In this document: positions 45,230 to 56,078 of the stretch, in pieces
Layout of the letters: each line of letters starts with the position of its first letter
How positions within the stretch are numbered: position 1 is the first letter of the stretch
DNA from: Physcomitrium patens
Taxonomy: Eukaryota > Streptophyta > Bryopsida > Funariales > Funariaceae
Direction: 5' to 3'
NCBI RefSeq assembly: GCF_000002425.4
Contig: NC_037265.1
Coordinates: 292,835-356,834, forward strand
DNA length: 64,000 nt
Notes under the pieces: generated by a model
Told to the model about the DNA's origin: nothing
Database searches by the model: none
Seen by the model: the letters and a program-made list of their open reading frames with translations, nothing else
Program-made: the position numbers and the translations under genes

Positions 45230-46888
45230 TAGCAAGGAGACCAGTGATAACATCAATAGGTGCACGAGTGCCAGAAGTATGAATTGCAGTACAAATGGGA
45301 GCAGTAGGAGATCGAATGACAAGTATAGCTCTATTCTCTACTTTTAGTGGTTGGCTGGGCTTTGATCCCGATCACCATATATCTCAATTCTTGACAACCT
45401 ACATGGCTAATAATGGTAGAATTGAAGACATTTGGTTGAGATAGTTGGTAGCAACTTTAAAAGATATAGCTTTTGAATGGTATAATTGGCAATCAATGGA
45501 TAGATTTTCTAATTATGAGGCCTTGACGAATGCCTTCTTAATCCATTTTAGACCAATTGGATTTGAAGATCAGCTTCGAGAAATTTTTTTGAATAGTAGG
45601 ATGTTTGCAAGGAAATCCGAAGAATCCTATTATGGCCAGATCATGGATATACTTCGTAAATGGTCAAATAATCAAATACCGGATGCGTTTATATTGTCGA
45701 TATTAATCAACGGTTTGCATCCACCAAAATTAAAAATATTTGTGAAAGAAGTTCGACCAGCTACAATATAGGCATCATTGGTACGAGCAAAGGTATGGGA
45801 AGAATGTCATTATGACCAATTGTTAACAGTAGGGGCCATGATGATTCTAAGTTCAGGAAGCCAACAAATACAATCGGAAAATGTATTGATGGATAATTAT
45901 CTACAAATGGCTACGTCCAATGTGAAGAATGTTATATTACAACAACCAATTAATGCTTCACTACTCCAAGGAATAGCGCCAATAATAATAACACCTTATT
46001 TTACATCGCCAACTTATCAACAACAAGAGTTGCTCTTAAATGTGATTGTTAAAGATCCAAATGAAACCTTGTTATTAAATGTAACAAAGAAGATGAAAGA
46101 ATTGGTTGTGAATTTAGCTAAAGATAAGGAGAAGAGGCAAAAGCCTACCAATACTAGGACCAATGTTTAGTGCCGTAATTGTAAGGGCCACTGTCAATTG
46201 GTAACAGAATGCCTTTCACCCTCACAAATGATGGATCAATATACATTTTGTGGAAGAAAGCACCTTATCCAAAACTACTGGCATTAACAAAGGCAACAAC
46301 AATTCAGTAATCATACCATGATCCCATTAACTCAGTGAAAAGTTAATCAAGTTCAAATGGAAAATACGTATAGATGGAATAAAAATCGATCTAATCGATA
46401 AAATCAAACATTCAATAACTTTCAAAGTTCCAATTTTAATCAAGGATCTCCATCAAACTCCTAAAACTATGGGAAGGAGCAACAGAGGTACCAACAATAT
46501 GCTCCACTGGCGTCATCGAACGAAGTACCTTCCATATCAACGAGACAATCAAGATCATTTTCTAATCCTACATGGAACAAGACTACTAGGTATATACCAA
46601 TGGAGACACCCAATATGCCAAATGGAGGGACAAGAAGACCACTTCATTGTTTCCATTGCAGAAAAATTGGTCATTATGCCAGTGAATGTCATAATCCCAG
46701 AGCCAATGGCGATTATGTACCAGTATGTACGAATTGCAAGCATTCGGGAAATTCTTATTAGCAATGTAATGCTTCGTTCAATTCTAATAATTGAGATTAG
46801 TAAATCCAAAGCCAAGGAACAATAGAGGAGATAAATGAAGGTCCTCAAGATTCACTAGTTCATTAGGTAGAAATAGTCCAAGCTATCC
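45230..46888 (+). pseudogene. A4 gag, interrupted by E
   Basis: This is the most complete A gag: SGWLGFDPDHHISQFLTTYM, then LVATLKDIAFEWYNWQSMDR and NAFLIHFRPIGFEDQL (Retrotrans_gag core). QIPDAFILSILINGLHPPK and KKMKELVVNLAKDKEK follow. The Cys-rich part has CRNCKGHCQLVTEC (His shifted), CTFCGRKH-like, CFHCRKIGHYASEC (intact CX2CX4HX4C) and CTNCKHSGNSYxQC (His to Asn, one stop). It is cut at 46,888 in the C-terminal linker by the E LTR. Stops split it into three main open parts (45,445-45,771, 45,778-46,170, and the rest). Confidence 0.85.
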
Positions 46889-48657
46889 TGTGAGCTAAAT
46901 TCCTCCACCGTTAATTACATTTAGTAGTCAAGTAGATTAACTTCACTCACATGCAATTTTTATAAACCCTAAGTTCATCCATAAATCCTAAATTCATCCA
47001 TAAACCCTAAGTTCATCCTTAAACCCTAAGTTCATCCATTCTAAATTTCCATTCATCAATCATCCATCTATTAATTTTCATTCATCCCATAACATTCATT
47101 CATTCAAGTCTATTCATCCAATTCTCATCTAAGTTTCATTCATCCAATCATAAGTCAACCTATCATCCAATTGACAATTCGTGCAATTGACCTAATTCAT
47201 CCAAGTTTCATCCTAAAAATTAAGAAAATTAGAAGTCGCCACCTTCCAAGTCATGGCAGCAACCCCCTTGCACAAATTCCACTACAATGGTTGCATCACT
47301 AACTTGTTTATAACAAGCTTTGCTATTTTAGAAATAAGACTTACAAGCGCTTGTCCCCCAACAAAATTCAAGGCAAAACAACAATTAAACTAAAAGAAAT
47401 CTTGCCTCAAAGTTGCCTGACTTTCTCGGCCTAGTCAGAGCACTCCTGGCCACAAAAACCCTTGCCCTTGCTCCATTCCAGTTGTGCAATACATATGCTT
47501 TAGCATTCCAGAAACTAGAATTGAGACCGCATCACCTCCAATAATTTTTTCTTGAAAATCTTGAGTGAATTCCAAGATATAATCTTCCAAAGTAGCTTGA
47601 GTTGGCGGAGTGCTACATCTTCACCACGGCCGACTCTTCTTCTCTCCAACCACCATAACTTCCTTGGCCTTTACTCAATCTAAACGTGCAAATAGTCCTT
47701 GCAAAGCTGACAACAAGAACCATCCACCACAAAAGTTTCAGCTCCAAATTCAATATTGTCCGCCAACAATCGCCTTCCAAAGTCGGACCTCCAGATCTGG
47801 CCGGCAGCTGACCTCCTTGTCACTAAAACCACCACAACTTTCTTGTTTTTCTCTCCAAACAAAACGTGCCTACTGTTCCAAGGACGCTAACGACAAGATC
47901 TAACTATTGGTAAAGTTTGACGTTCTATTTCCAAATAACTAATACACTACAGCTGCATAATTGCAGCTCTATAGAAACAAGGGTACGTGGGGAAGCAATT
48001 TGGCATGGCTTCGCCCCAAAGAAAAAGAGAGAGAGAGAGTGTGGCCACCCCCACCCTCTTATCCAAGTAGGAAGAGACCAAAGGATGGCGGCCACATCTC
48101 CACCATCCGAATCCACCAACCCTAATCAAGACCAAGGACCCACATTAACCCTAAGTCCTAAATCCGATTTTAGGGCTGGACATGCCAAAAACCCCCAATT
48201 CGAAGCGTTTTTTGACAAAACTAACTCCACCAATGTGTTTAAAACATATTTAAACATCAAGTTTGACTATTCATATACCCAAATCTAAGTTCTAGATCAT
48301 TAAGAACCAACAATTTGACAAACCCATTACAATAATTTTACTTCTAATTATTTTCTTCTCCTTTTTTTTCTTCTTCTCCTTGTCTCTCTTCATCTTCTTC
48401 CTTCTTTCTTCTTGGCCATTTTTGTTTTGTTTTGTTTTATTTTTGTTTTTTTTTTTTTTTTTTTTTTTTTTTGGCTCTTTTTCTTATCTTTTCTACCACT
48501 CCTTTCTCCCTTGATTTTTCTTTCCACTACTAATCATCAATAAGCCACTAACATTAATGTCTATAACTAACTTATTATAACAAAACATAATCAAAATCCT
48601 CATTTTTTTTAGATTTTTTAGTTTAACCAACAATGTGAACCAACTTTTGGGCTCACA
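46889..48657 (+). repeat. E LTR, 1,769 bp
   Basis: It has inverted termini TGTGAGC and GCTCACA. On the left it interrupts A4 gag. On the right, TAA then TGGCGACCATCAGAGGAC resembles a primer binding site, which would make this the 5' LTR of a plus-strand element. The adjacent pol fragment, however, reads on the minus strand. The interior holds 19-bp repeats (46,963-47,038), ATTCATCC-rich sequence, and a long T run (48,447-48,472). No coding region is convincing in it. Confidence 0.65.
46963..47038. repeat. Four tandem 19-bp repeats
   Basis: The unit is ATAAACCCTAAGTTCATCC. Copies 1 and 3 are identical, copy 2 has two changes and copy 4 has one. The core resembles the telomere-like CCCTAA word. 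Confidence 0.9.
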
Positions 48658-48795
48658 TAAATGGCGACCATCAGAGGACGAATCTAGCTTGTACTTGCCA
48701 TTTTTTGTCCTTTAAAGTATTTTCACCATGCCAGTTCATACTATCGCCTTGTCATAAGATAGAAAGATGGAGCTCTTGCCCAAAATTGTGCTCCC

Positions 48796-50238
48796 TCATG
48801 TCTTATATTCTTTACACCTGCTACCTGATGTTCGTGTGGGAAACAATTGACCATTCAAGATCTCCAATTGCACGGAGTTGTTTAAAAACACCTCCTTGAT
48901 AAGATAAGGACCCAACCATATGGCATCAAACTTGCTTGGAAAGTCGATCTTCCGAGCATCTTGTAACAATACTAGCATACCAGGTTGCAAGACCCGAGTC
49001 TTGTTCCGTTTATCAAACACGACCTTGCGCCGCCTCTGGATGGCCTCAATGTGTTGAGCCCCTCGTCTCCTGCTCTCATCCAACGCCTCGAGCTCGTAAA
49101 ACCTTGTCTTTAAAGATTGTTTGTCAGTCAATCTGGAATCTACTGCAATCCGAAGGGATGGAACCTCAAACTCAATTGGTAAAACTGCTTCCAATCCATA
49201 GACTAGAGAGAATGGCGTAGCCTGCGTGGTGACCTTGAATGTTGTTCTATATGCCCATAAAGTGGCTGGCAGTTTCACATCCCAATCACGCTTGGAGTCT
49301 CGAACAGTTTTCCTCAATATAGTACCAAGTGTTTAGTTGACTTGCTCTGTTTGACCATTAGTTTGAGGGTGATAGGGTGTAGTCTTCCGGTGATCAATCT
49401 AGAATCGCTCAGTCATGGATTCAATCACCTCGTTGAGGAAATGAGTACCTCGATTACTCACAAGGAACTTCGGGACTCCAAATCTAGTAATCACATTCTC
49501 AAAGAGAAAGATTGCAGCATTCTTGGCATCATTTGTCCTCACAGCCTTGGCTTCAGCCCACTTAGTGAGATATTCGGTGGCCACTACAATATATGCCATT
49601 CCTCGAGATGAATGAGGATGAATCTCTCCCACGTAATCGATGCCCCACGTAATCGATGCCCCACTTCTCGAATGGCACCAATAGTAGGGAAATGTGAAGC
49701 GGCAACTGCATGTGAAGGTCATTCCTAGCAAATCTCTAATATGCATCACAACGCCTCACATAGGTATGAGCATCCTTGAAGAGTGTTGGCCAGTAATAAC
49801 CAGCCCTAAGAATTTTTTGACTAGTCAATTGGCGAGAAAAATGCCCGCCACACGTACTATCATGACAAGCCAACAAAATGGGAGGAACCTCATCCTCCAT
49901 CACACAACGTCTTAACACTCCATCCAATCCACGTCGATACAACCGGTTCCCTAACACCACAAAATGACGACTATTGACCCAAATCTTTCGCCTCTCGTCC
50001 TTGGATAAATCCACTGGCAATTATTGAGTAGTCAAGAACCCAATAATCCTAGAATATCATGCTGCTCTAGCTGTCACCAAGAAAAGACTCTCATCTATCA
50101 ATCTATCATCAATCGGGTGGATCTCCATTCCTCCAGGCAATCTCGACATGTGATCTACTTGTTTGTGTACCGATCCAGGTTTGCACTCCACGGTGTAATC
50201 AAACACTTGTAGCAACAAGACCCACCTAGTTAGCCGAC
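48796..50238 (-). pseudogene. E pol fragment: RNase H end and integrase (Tat-like)
   Basis: Minus-strand order: RNase H end (RLTRWVLLLQVFDYTVECKP, HKQVDHMSRLPGG), then LPVDLSKDERRKIW and the zinc domain (CHDSTCGGHFSRQ to YVRRCDAY). The integrase core is GIDYVGEIHPHS, then LVSNRGTHFLN, where the catalytic Asp is Asn. HPQTNGQTEQVN follows, then the tail WAYRTTFKVTTQATPFSLVYG to RVLQPGMLVLL and IWLGPYLI. A 16-bp tandem duplication at 49,629-49,660 shifts the frame. D's LTR cuts it at 50,238; the RT half should lie beyond D, outside the window. Confidence 0.85.
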
Positions 50239-50650
50239 TGTCATGGACATACATTAGAAGATTCTTTGAATATTCTTATAGAATATTCTCTAAAGATTCT
50301 CTAAAGATTCCTTTAGAAGGTTCTAGAAGATTCTTAGAATATTCCCTAAAGATTCTCTTAGAAGGTTCTAAAATATTCTGATAGATTCTAGGAAGTTGCT
50401 CGAGAAGTTTCCTAATTAGTAGAAGTTGTTGGAGAAGCGTCCTAGTTAGCGGAAGTAGCTTGAGAAGCTTCCTATTCAGTAGTATATATAGGAGTCGAGG
50501 CTGAAGGGTTCTTCAGTCTCAAAAACACATCTCTTGGAGTTCTAGCTCACCTTTCTGGTGTTGTTCTTGTACTCATCTGTTTAATCTAGTTCTGCCACTT
50601 CTTCTTGAACTTCTTGTTAGATTTCAAGTCTGTATTTTGTGTCCGTGACA
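50239..50650 (+). repeat. D 5' LTR, 412 bp
   Basis: It starts TGTCATGGACATACATTAG, ends TGTGTCCGTGACA, and is preceded by CCGAC, the presumed first target copy. It is rich in GAAnnTTC units. TAGTATATATAGGAGTCGAGG near 50,481 looks like a TATA region, and CTTCAGTCTC follows. It is related in layout to the B LTR. Confidence 0.88.
50257..50370 (+). promoter_or_regulatory. Heat-shock-element-like array in the D LTR
   Basis: From 50,316 to 50,333 the sequence is GAAGGTTCTAGAAGATTC: four alternating GAA/TTC units at exact 5-bp phase, matching the heat-shock factor consensus nGAAnnTTCn. Further GAAnnTTC pairs lie at 50,257, 50,268, 50,281 and 50,337. Function is inferred only from the motif. Confidence 0.5.
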
Positions 50651-50673
50651 GTTTGTCGAGACTGCATTTTCAC

Positions 50674-50687
50674 TGGTATCAGAGCTA
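50674..50687 (+). other. D primer binding site (tRNA-Met)
   Basis: It reads TGGTATCAGAGCTA, 23 nt after the LTR end. This is the classical complement of initiator tRNA-Met. Confidence 0.88.
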
Positions 50688-50700
50688 GTTCCTTCTTGTT

Positions 50701-50892
50701 AGAGAGTGGATTACCCCTCTTCTTGAAGGTGTGCTAGTGTTTTAGAGGTTGCGGATTACCCTCCTCTAAACTGATATCTCTTCTTTTTCAATATTGGAGC
50801 CTTATTCTTCTTGGAGAGAGTGGATTATCCCTCATCTTGGAGTCTTAAGGCGTTTTAGAGGTTGCGGAGTACTCTCCTCTGAACCAATATTG
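50701..50892 (+). repeat. Duplicated ~77-bp leader unit in D
   Basis: Two copies (50,701-50,777 and 50,815-50,892) each carry AGAGAGTGGATTA, CTTCTTG/CATCTTG, GTTTTAGAGGTTGCGGA and CTCCTCTRAAC. The B leader has one copy. They lie between primer site and gag. Confidence 0.8.
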
Positions 50893-50953
50893 TCCTCTTG
50901 TCAAAACTCTTTTTTCTTCTTTCTGAAGGTTAGCCGAAGGTTAAGACGTTAAA

Positions 50954-51955
50954 ATGGCTGAAAGTTTGGAATCCAAACTAGACGCCATCATAAATGCTCT
51001 TGCCTCGTTGTCACATAGGACAACAGAGATCGAAGGAGTCATGGTAGGACTCCATAACAATGGAGCATCTGGGATAGCGCCATCTAAAGCATATCAGCCT
51101 CAAACTTCTGCGCCAGAAGAAGCAGTTCTACCTCCATTTCAACAAGATCGAGTAGTCCTACAACGAAAGGAGCCTCGAGTTAGTCTTCCGGATAAGTTTG
51201 ATGGAACTCGTTCCAAGTTTCGAGGTTTTGTCAACCAAATCAGGTTGATAACAATTTTACAGCCCGAACGTTATCCGATGGAGGAAGCGCGTGTTGGGCT
51301 TGTTGGAACCTTGCTTACAGCACAAGCTTTGTCTTGGTTTACTCCCTTGTTCGAGAAGCGATCGCCAATCCTGAGCAACTTTGAAACGTTCTTGGAGGCG
51401 TTTGCAGAAGCATTTGGCGAGCATGATAAAGTTTGATGGGCTACAACAAAGATCCGATCGCTACGACAAGGAACACGCTCTGCATCAGTCTATGCCTCGG
51501 ATTTCAGACAATTGGCAAGTGACATTAATTGGAGTGAAGAGGCGTTGGTGAGTCAGTTTTATTGGGGCTTGAAAGATGATGTGAAGGACTTGCTGTTATC
51601 TCTTCCTGATCCTCAAACGCTCAACGAAGCTATTAGCCAAGTTGTAAAGTGTGACAACCGCCTATTCCAGCATCGCCAAGACCAACGTCCAAGACACCAA
51701 ATGACTCGTTACGACGTGACTATGTCTGCAAATAGCTTAAACTCACATTCGGAGGCAACAGACATGCAAATCGACACGGCGCGTATCCGATCTCTTACTC
51801 CAACAGAGAAGAAACGGCGTATGGAGGAAGGGTTATGTTTGTACTGTGGAGAAGAAGGTCACAAGGTTGGAAATTGCCCAAAGAAGCAAAATTGGCACCC
51901 TGTCAAGACTAGAAGTGCGATGATTCTGGAAAACGACGACGCCCAGCCACAGTAG
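50954..51955 (+). pseudogene. D gag
   Basis: It starts MAESLESKLDAIINALASL, a coiled coil. The gag core follows (PDKFDGTRSKFRGFVNQIRL, LVGTLLTAQALSWF), with one TGA at 51,434-51,436 after EHDKV. It continues TKIRSLRQGTRSASVYASDF, QFYWGLKDDVKDLLL and an intact zinc knuckle CLYCGEEGHKVGNC (about 51,835-51,876). It ends at TAG near 51,955. A single CGA-to-TGA type change would account for the internal stop. Gag assembles the particle and binds RNA. Confidence 0.9.
51928..51934 (+). promoter_or_regulatory. Candidate -1 frameshift site in D
   Basis: Gag codons CTG GAA AAC give G GAA AAC, 18 nt before the gag TAG. The -1 frame (SGKRRRPATVGTVRLD) enters protease. The position is identical in B and B2. 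Confidence 0.5.
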
Positions 51956-53178
51956 GAACCGTGCGGCTGGACAATCTAATATCATGACAACAATCAGGTT
52001 CCTCCTTCTCTGTCCAACCTGCCCGTTGTTTTACAATTCCTTTGTTTTTAGGCCCTCAAAAACAAAAAACTTTAGCTTTATTGGATTCGGGGGCATCTAC
52101 TTGTTTTTTAGATGAAGAGTTTGCTAAACGCCACAAGATCCGTTTAGTACAGAAGTCCAAACCTGTTCACGTAGAGGTGATAGATGGACGACCCTTATTG
52201 TTAGGCAACGTTACCCACGAATCAGACCCTATAGAAGTGGTGTTTAAGGACCATAGTAGTCACGTTATTTTTAATATTATTAGAACCCCATCAAGCCCTG
52301 TTATCCTTGGTCTTTCTTGGTTAGAAGATCATAATCCATCCATTGATTGGAGGCTACGAAGGATAACATTTCCTGAAAAAAATAATAATAAACCTGTTGA
52401 TAGAACCTACATGAAGAAATCCATGTTTATTGGAGCGAGAGCGTTCCTAAGATCGTCCAAGGAAGGCGCACCATTTGTCATTTATGCAGCTCCAACTAGC
52501 GGCGAGAATATCTCAACATCGAATATACCAGAGCAATATAGGGATTTTGAAGACATGTTTCAGAAGAAGAACGCCGATATACTGCCGGAACATCGACCAT
52601 ATGATTGCGCCATAGACTTAGAGGAAGGAGCGCAACCACCTTTTGGTCCAATATACAACCTATCGCAGACGGAGTTGGCAGAATTGCGGAAGTACATCGA
52701 TGAGAATCTAGCCAAGAATTTTATTCGACATTCAAAGTCGCCAGCTGGAGCACCAATCCTATTCGTGAAGAAAAAGGATGGCTCACTGCGCATGTGCATG
52801 GACTACCGAGGACTCAACAAGGTGACCAAGAAAAATCGCTATCCCTTACCTTTGATCTCCGGCTTCTTAGATCAACTTGGACGTGCAAGGATTTTTACAA
52901 AGATTGATTTAAGAGGAGCCTACAACCTTGTGCGAATCAAAGAAGGAGATGAATGGAAGACAGCCTTTCGTACAAGGTATGGCCATTTTGAGTACAATGT
53001 CATGCCTTTTGGTCTTATCAATGCTCCAGCGGTCTTTCAGCATATGATGAACGACATCTTTCGGGAGTACCTCGATGACTTTGTTGTCATCTATCTGGAT
53101 GATATTTTGATATTTTCCAAGAATGAAGAAGAACATGAGAAGCACGTTTGTTTGGTTCTTGAAAAACTACGCGAATGA
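51935..53178 (+). pseudogene. D pol: protease and reverse transcriptase
   Basis: A TGA (51,985-51,987) breaks the start. From 52,042 a 378-codon frame contains protease ([51 protein letters not shown]) and RT ([59 protein letters not shown], catalytic [11 protein letters not shown]). It ends at a TGA (53,176-53,178) just before GLYAKLEKC, where B reads through. All catalytic residues are present. Confidence 0.92.
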
Positions 53179-54234
53179 GGACTCTACGCCAAGTTGGAGA
53201 AGTGTCAATTTCACCAGAATGAGATGGAATTTTTGGGCTTCATTGCGACTACAGAGGGCTTGAAGATGGATCCAAAAAAGGTAGAAGCAATTATATCTTG
53301 GGAAGTTCCGAAGACGGTTAGAGATGTTCAGTGTTTTCTTGGATTTGCTAACTTCTATCGGATCTTCATCAAGAATTATTCTCAAGTTGCTGCACCACTC
53401 ACGCGTCTAACAAGCAAAGACAAGCTCGAATGGGGATCACAAGCAGCAAAAGCATTTCAAGATCTTAAGACGGCATTCACTACAGCTCCAATCTTGGTAC
53501 ACCCTGACTTTGCAAAGGCTTTCTATTTAGAGACCGATGCTTCAGATTTTGCTTTGGGAGTTGTGCTTTCACAGATGGGCATAGACAAGAAGCTTCACCC
53601 AGTTGCGTTCTATTCACGGAAGTTCTCTGCTGCTGAGATCAACTACGAGATCCACGACAAAGAGCTGCTTGCTATAGTAGATGCCTTCCAAGAGTGGCGT
53701 CACTTCCTCGAAGGAGCTGCACATCCAGTGACTGTTTATACGGACCACAAGAATTTGGAGTACTTCATGACAGCTCGAATTTTGAATCGTCGTCAAGCTC
53801 GATGGAATATGTCTCTATCACGATTTGACTTTATTATCACCTACCGCCCTGGAAAACAGCAAGGATTATCTGACGCATTATCGAGGAGATCGTATCTTGT
53901 GCCAAAGGCTGGAGAAGCAGCATTTGATCAACAATGTACAACATTGTTGAAACCAGAAAAATTCAGGATTTTTGCTACTGTTGCAACTATCGATGACGGC
54001 TTCCTCAGCGAGGTACGTACTGCGACCATTGAGGATTCTATAGCTCTTGACATCAAACAACGTGTCGATAATGACAAGTTTAAGGTGGAGGGAGATCTTC
54101 TGTATTTTGAGGAGCGGTTGTATATCCCGAAAGGACCAACTCGACTCCGAGTACTTCAATCTCGCCACGACTTTTCAGCTGCGGGACATTTTGGATTCAA
54201 CAAGACTTTGGAGCTCATTTCACGAGATTTTTAG
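53179..54234 (+). pseudogene. D pol: RT thumb, RNase H and integrase zinc domain start
   Basis: A frame of about 346 codons reads LEKCQFHQNEMEFLGFIA, PKTVRDVQCFLGFANFYRI, and RNase H (YLETDASDFALGVVLSQMG, NYEIHDKELLAIVDAFQEW, VYTDHKNLEYFM, RPGKQQGLSDALSRRSY). The integrase N-terminus (SRHDFSAAGHFGFNKTLEL) follows. A TAG (54,232-54,234) replaces the Trp of the conserved DFWWP. Confidence 0.92.
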
Positions 54235-54815
54235 TGGCCCCAAATGTGGAAGGATGTGAAGGAATTTGTCCTTTCTTGTGATGTTTGTTCAAGATCCAAG
54301 ATCCCTCGACATCGTCCGTATGGACTTCTCCAGCCATTGCCTATTCCGCACCGACCATGGTCTTCAGTTTCTATGGACTTCATTACGGACCTACCGCCAT
54401 CGAATTCATTTGACAGCATCTTTGTTGTGGTGGATCGATTTACAAAGATGGCGCATTTCGTGCCTTGCAAGAAAACATTGTCAAGTGAAGACACCGCAAG
54501 ACTCTTTTTTGATAACATATATCGTTATCATGGCCTACCAGATGATATCGTGTCGGATCGAGGTACTCAGTTTGTATCCAAGTTTTGGAGGTCCCTCTTT
54601 GAGATATTGAAGGTGGATATTAAGCTCTCTTCGGCTTTTCATCCTCAAACTGACGGTCAAACTTAGCGGATGAATCAAGTTTTGGAGCAATATTTACGAT
54701 GTAGCATCAACTATCAACAAGATGATTGGACTGCATATCTATCGCTTGCTGAGTTCGCATACAACAACACTCTTCATGCGTCAACTCAACAAACACCATT
54801 CTTCTCCAACTACAG
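54235..54815 (+). pseudogene. D pol: integrase core
   Basis: It reads MWKDVKEFVLSCDVCSRSK (second Cys pair), SVSMDFITDLPPS (Asp), DDIVSDRGTQFVSKFW (Asp), and HPQTDGQT followed by TAG (54,664-54,666) where B has Glu of TERVNQ. Loss of the catalytic Glu codon to a stop disables it. It continues MNQVLEQYLRC to TPFFSNY, cut by C-plus in the codons of NYGYHP. Confidence 0.92.
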
Positions 54816-54993
54816 TGTCGTGTTGTAACACGAGTATACAATGAAAATAAAAAGAAAGGAGAATTTTATTAATATTCAGTTACCTCGAATATTGGGAGCA
54901 TCGACCAACTCCAGTACAAATACTGAGTGGTCAGGTTCAGTCACTTTGTTACAGTCAGCCGGGGCATACTGAAATGCCCCGTTCGATTCCAAT

Positions 54994-55340
54994 AACGGGA
55001 GTCAGCAGGAAGAGAAGGACCAATTCACACGACTGGTTCGAATAGCCAATTGGATCCAATTTCGATAATCCAATCCGGGTCCTCTTACTCAATATGAGAC
55101 CTGTATTGGTGGGGCAACCCAATGCAGTCTAATTACGAGAAATCCAGGTCTTACTACGGGTCTTAGCCAATCTGACGCGAGGACCAATTTGACCCAATTA
55201 CGGGAACATCCAGGTTACTACGGGCGTCTTTCCCAATATAGAACCTGAATTGGTCGGGCGACTCAATGTGGTCCCGATTATGGGGTTCGATTCTGTTTCA
55301 GGCTGTCCTGTTCTTTGTGCCGTCTCAGGGAACGTTGTTT
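54994..55340 (+). other. Family A gag-derived block in the C-plus 5' LTR
   Basis: After GGAGTCAGCAGGAAGAGAAGG come two diverged tandem versions of the A gag linker. One begins GGACCAATTCACACGAC and the other GGACCAATTTGACCCAATTA. Each runs through CCAGGT, ACTCAATATGAGACC or CCCAATATAGAACC, and TTGGT.GGGC.A. The A1 gag linker (2,310-2,588) and C-minus LTRs carry the single form. The zinc-knuckle part present in C-minus LTRs is missing here. Confidence 0.7.
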
Positions 55341-55521
55341 TCGGTAAATGGATTTCTTAAAGGCAAAAACGGAGGAGAAAGTTTGACGGCGAGAGCCAAT
55401 TTCGGATCCAAGCTTGAGGTGGGAGCCAATTTTGGATCTAAGATGGAAGATTGAAGAAATTCAGAGGATAAGGTTAGGTGGGATATAGTTTTGGGGGTGG
55501 TTTTTTTTTGAGGGGGAAATC

Positions 55522-55539
55522 GGGGGGGGGGGGGGGGGG
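55522..55539 (+). repeat. Run of 18 guanines in the C-plus 5' LTR
   Basis: An uninterrupted G tract is preceded by GAGGGGGAAATC. The 3' LTR has G7-A-G12 at 62,847-62,866. It could fold as a G-quadruplex. C-minus LTRs lack it. Confidence 0.9.
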
Positions 55540-55987
55540 AAGGATTTTTCAAGCTTCTGCAAGGTTACCAGTTCGGTTTTTTTTATTGGAGGTTTAAGAA
55601 GATCAAGGGAATTAGAGAGAGGAGCTTCATGCTTCGGGTCGGGGAAGGAAAGACATAGAATTTGAATTTTTCTTCTTCGTAGAGTTTTGGGGAAGACTGA
55701 GGCAATCGCTGCTGAAGTCAATGTTGTAATGGTGAATCGGGATTTTTAAATGAAGTGGGTTTGAATACTCTTGACTGTTTTGTGAAATCGAGTTACGTCT
55801 GTGATTGAAGGATTAAAAGGGTGTCTATAGGATTGAGTATGCAGAGTGAATGAAATTTATTGGGTTAATCTAACAAAACAGTCAGTGGATACAAGATCGT
55901 AAGTACAAAGCAGTATTGAAGGTTAACAGTTTGGGTTGTACGGGGTTCTCTGTAACGTCTAGAGACCTACCGGCTGGGCAAAAAGGA

Positions 55988-56078
55988 CTTCGACAAGCAG
56001 TCGAAGAGCACCCGTATAGATTTACGGTACATTGTTGCAGTCGTTTATATTCCAGCAGTCAAAAACTGATAGACTGCT
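55988..56078 (+). other. Two perfect hairpins near the LTR 3' end
   Basis: Stem CTTCGAC/GTCGAAG (55,988-55,994 with 56,000-56,006) has a 5-nt loop. Stem AGCAGTC/GACTGCT (56,054-56,060 with 56,072-56,078) has an 11-nt loop. Both recur in the 3' LTR. The position fits the R/U5 RNA leader. Confidence 0.7.

Noticed and set aside
46963..47038. CRISPR-like repeats
   Set aside because: The 19-bp units are directly adjacent without spacers and lie in a eukaryotic LTR.
47610..48288. Several open frames of 60-123 codons on both strands
   Set aside because: They overlap one another in opposite strands inside the E LTR and show no domain or conserved motif.
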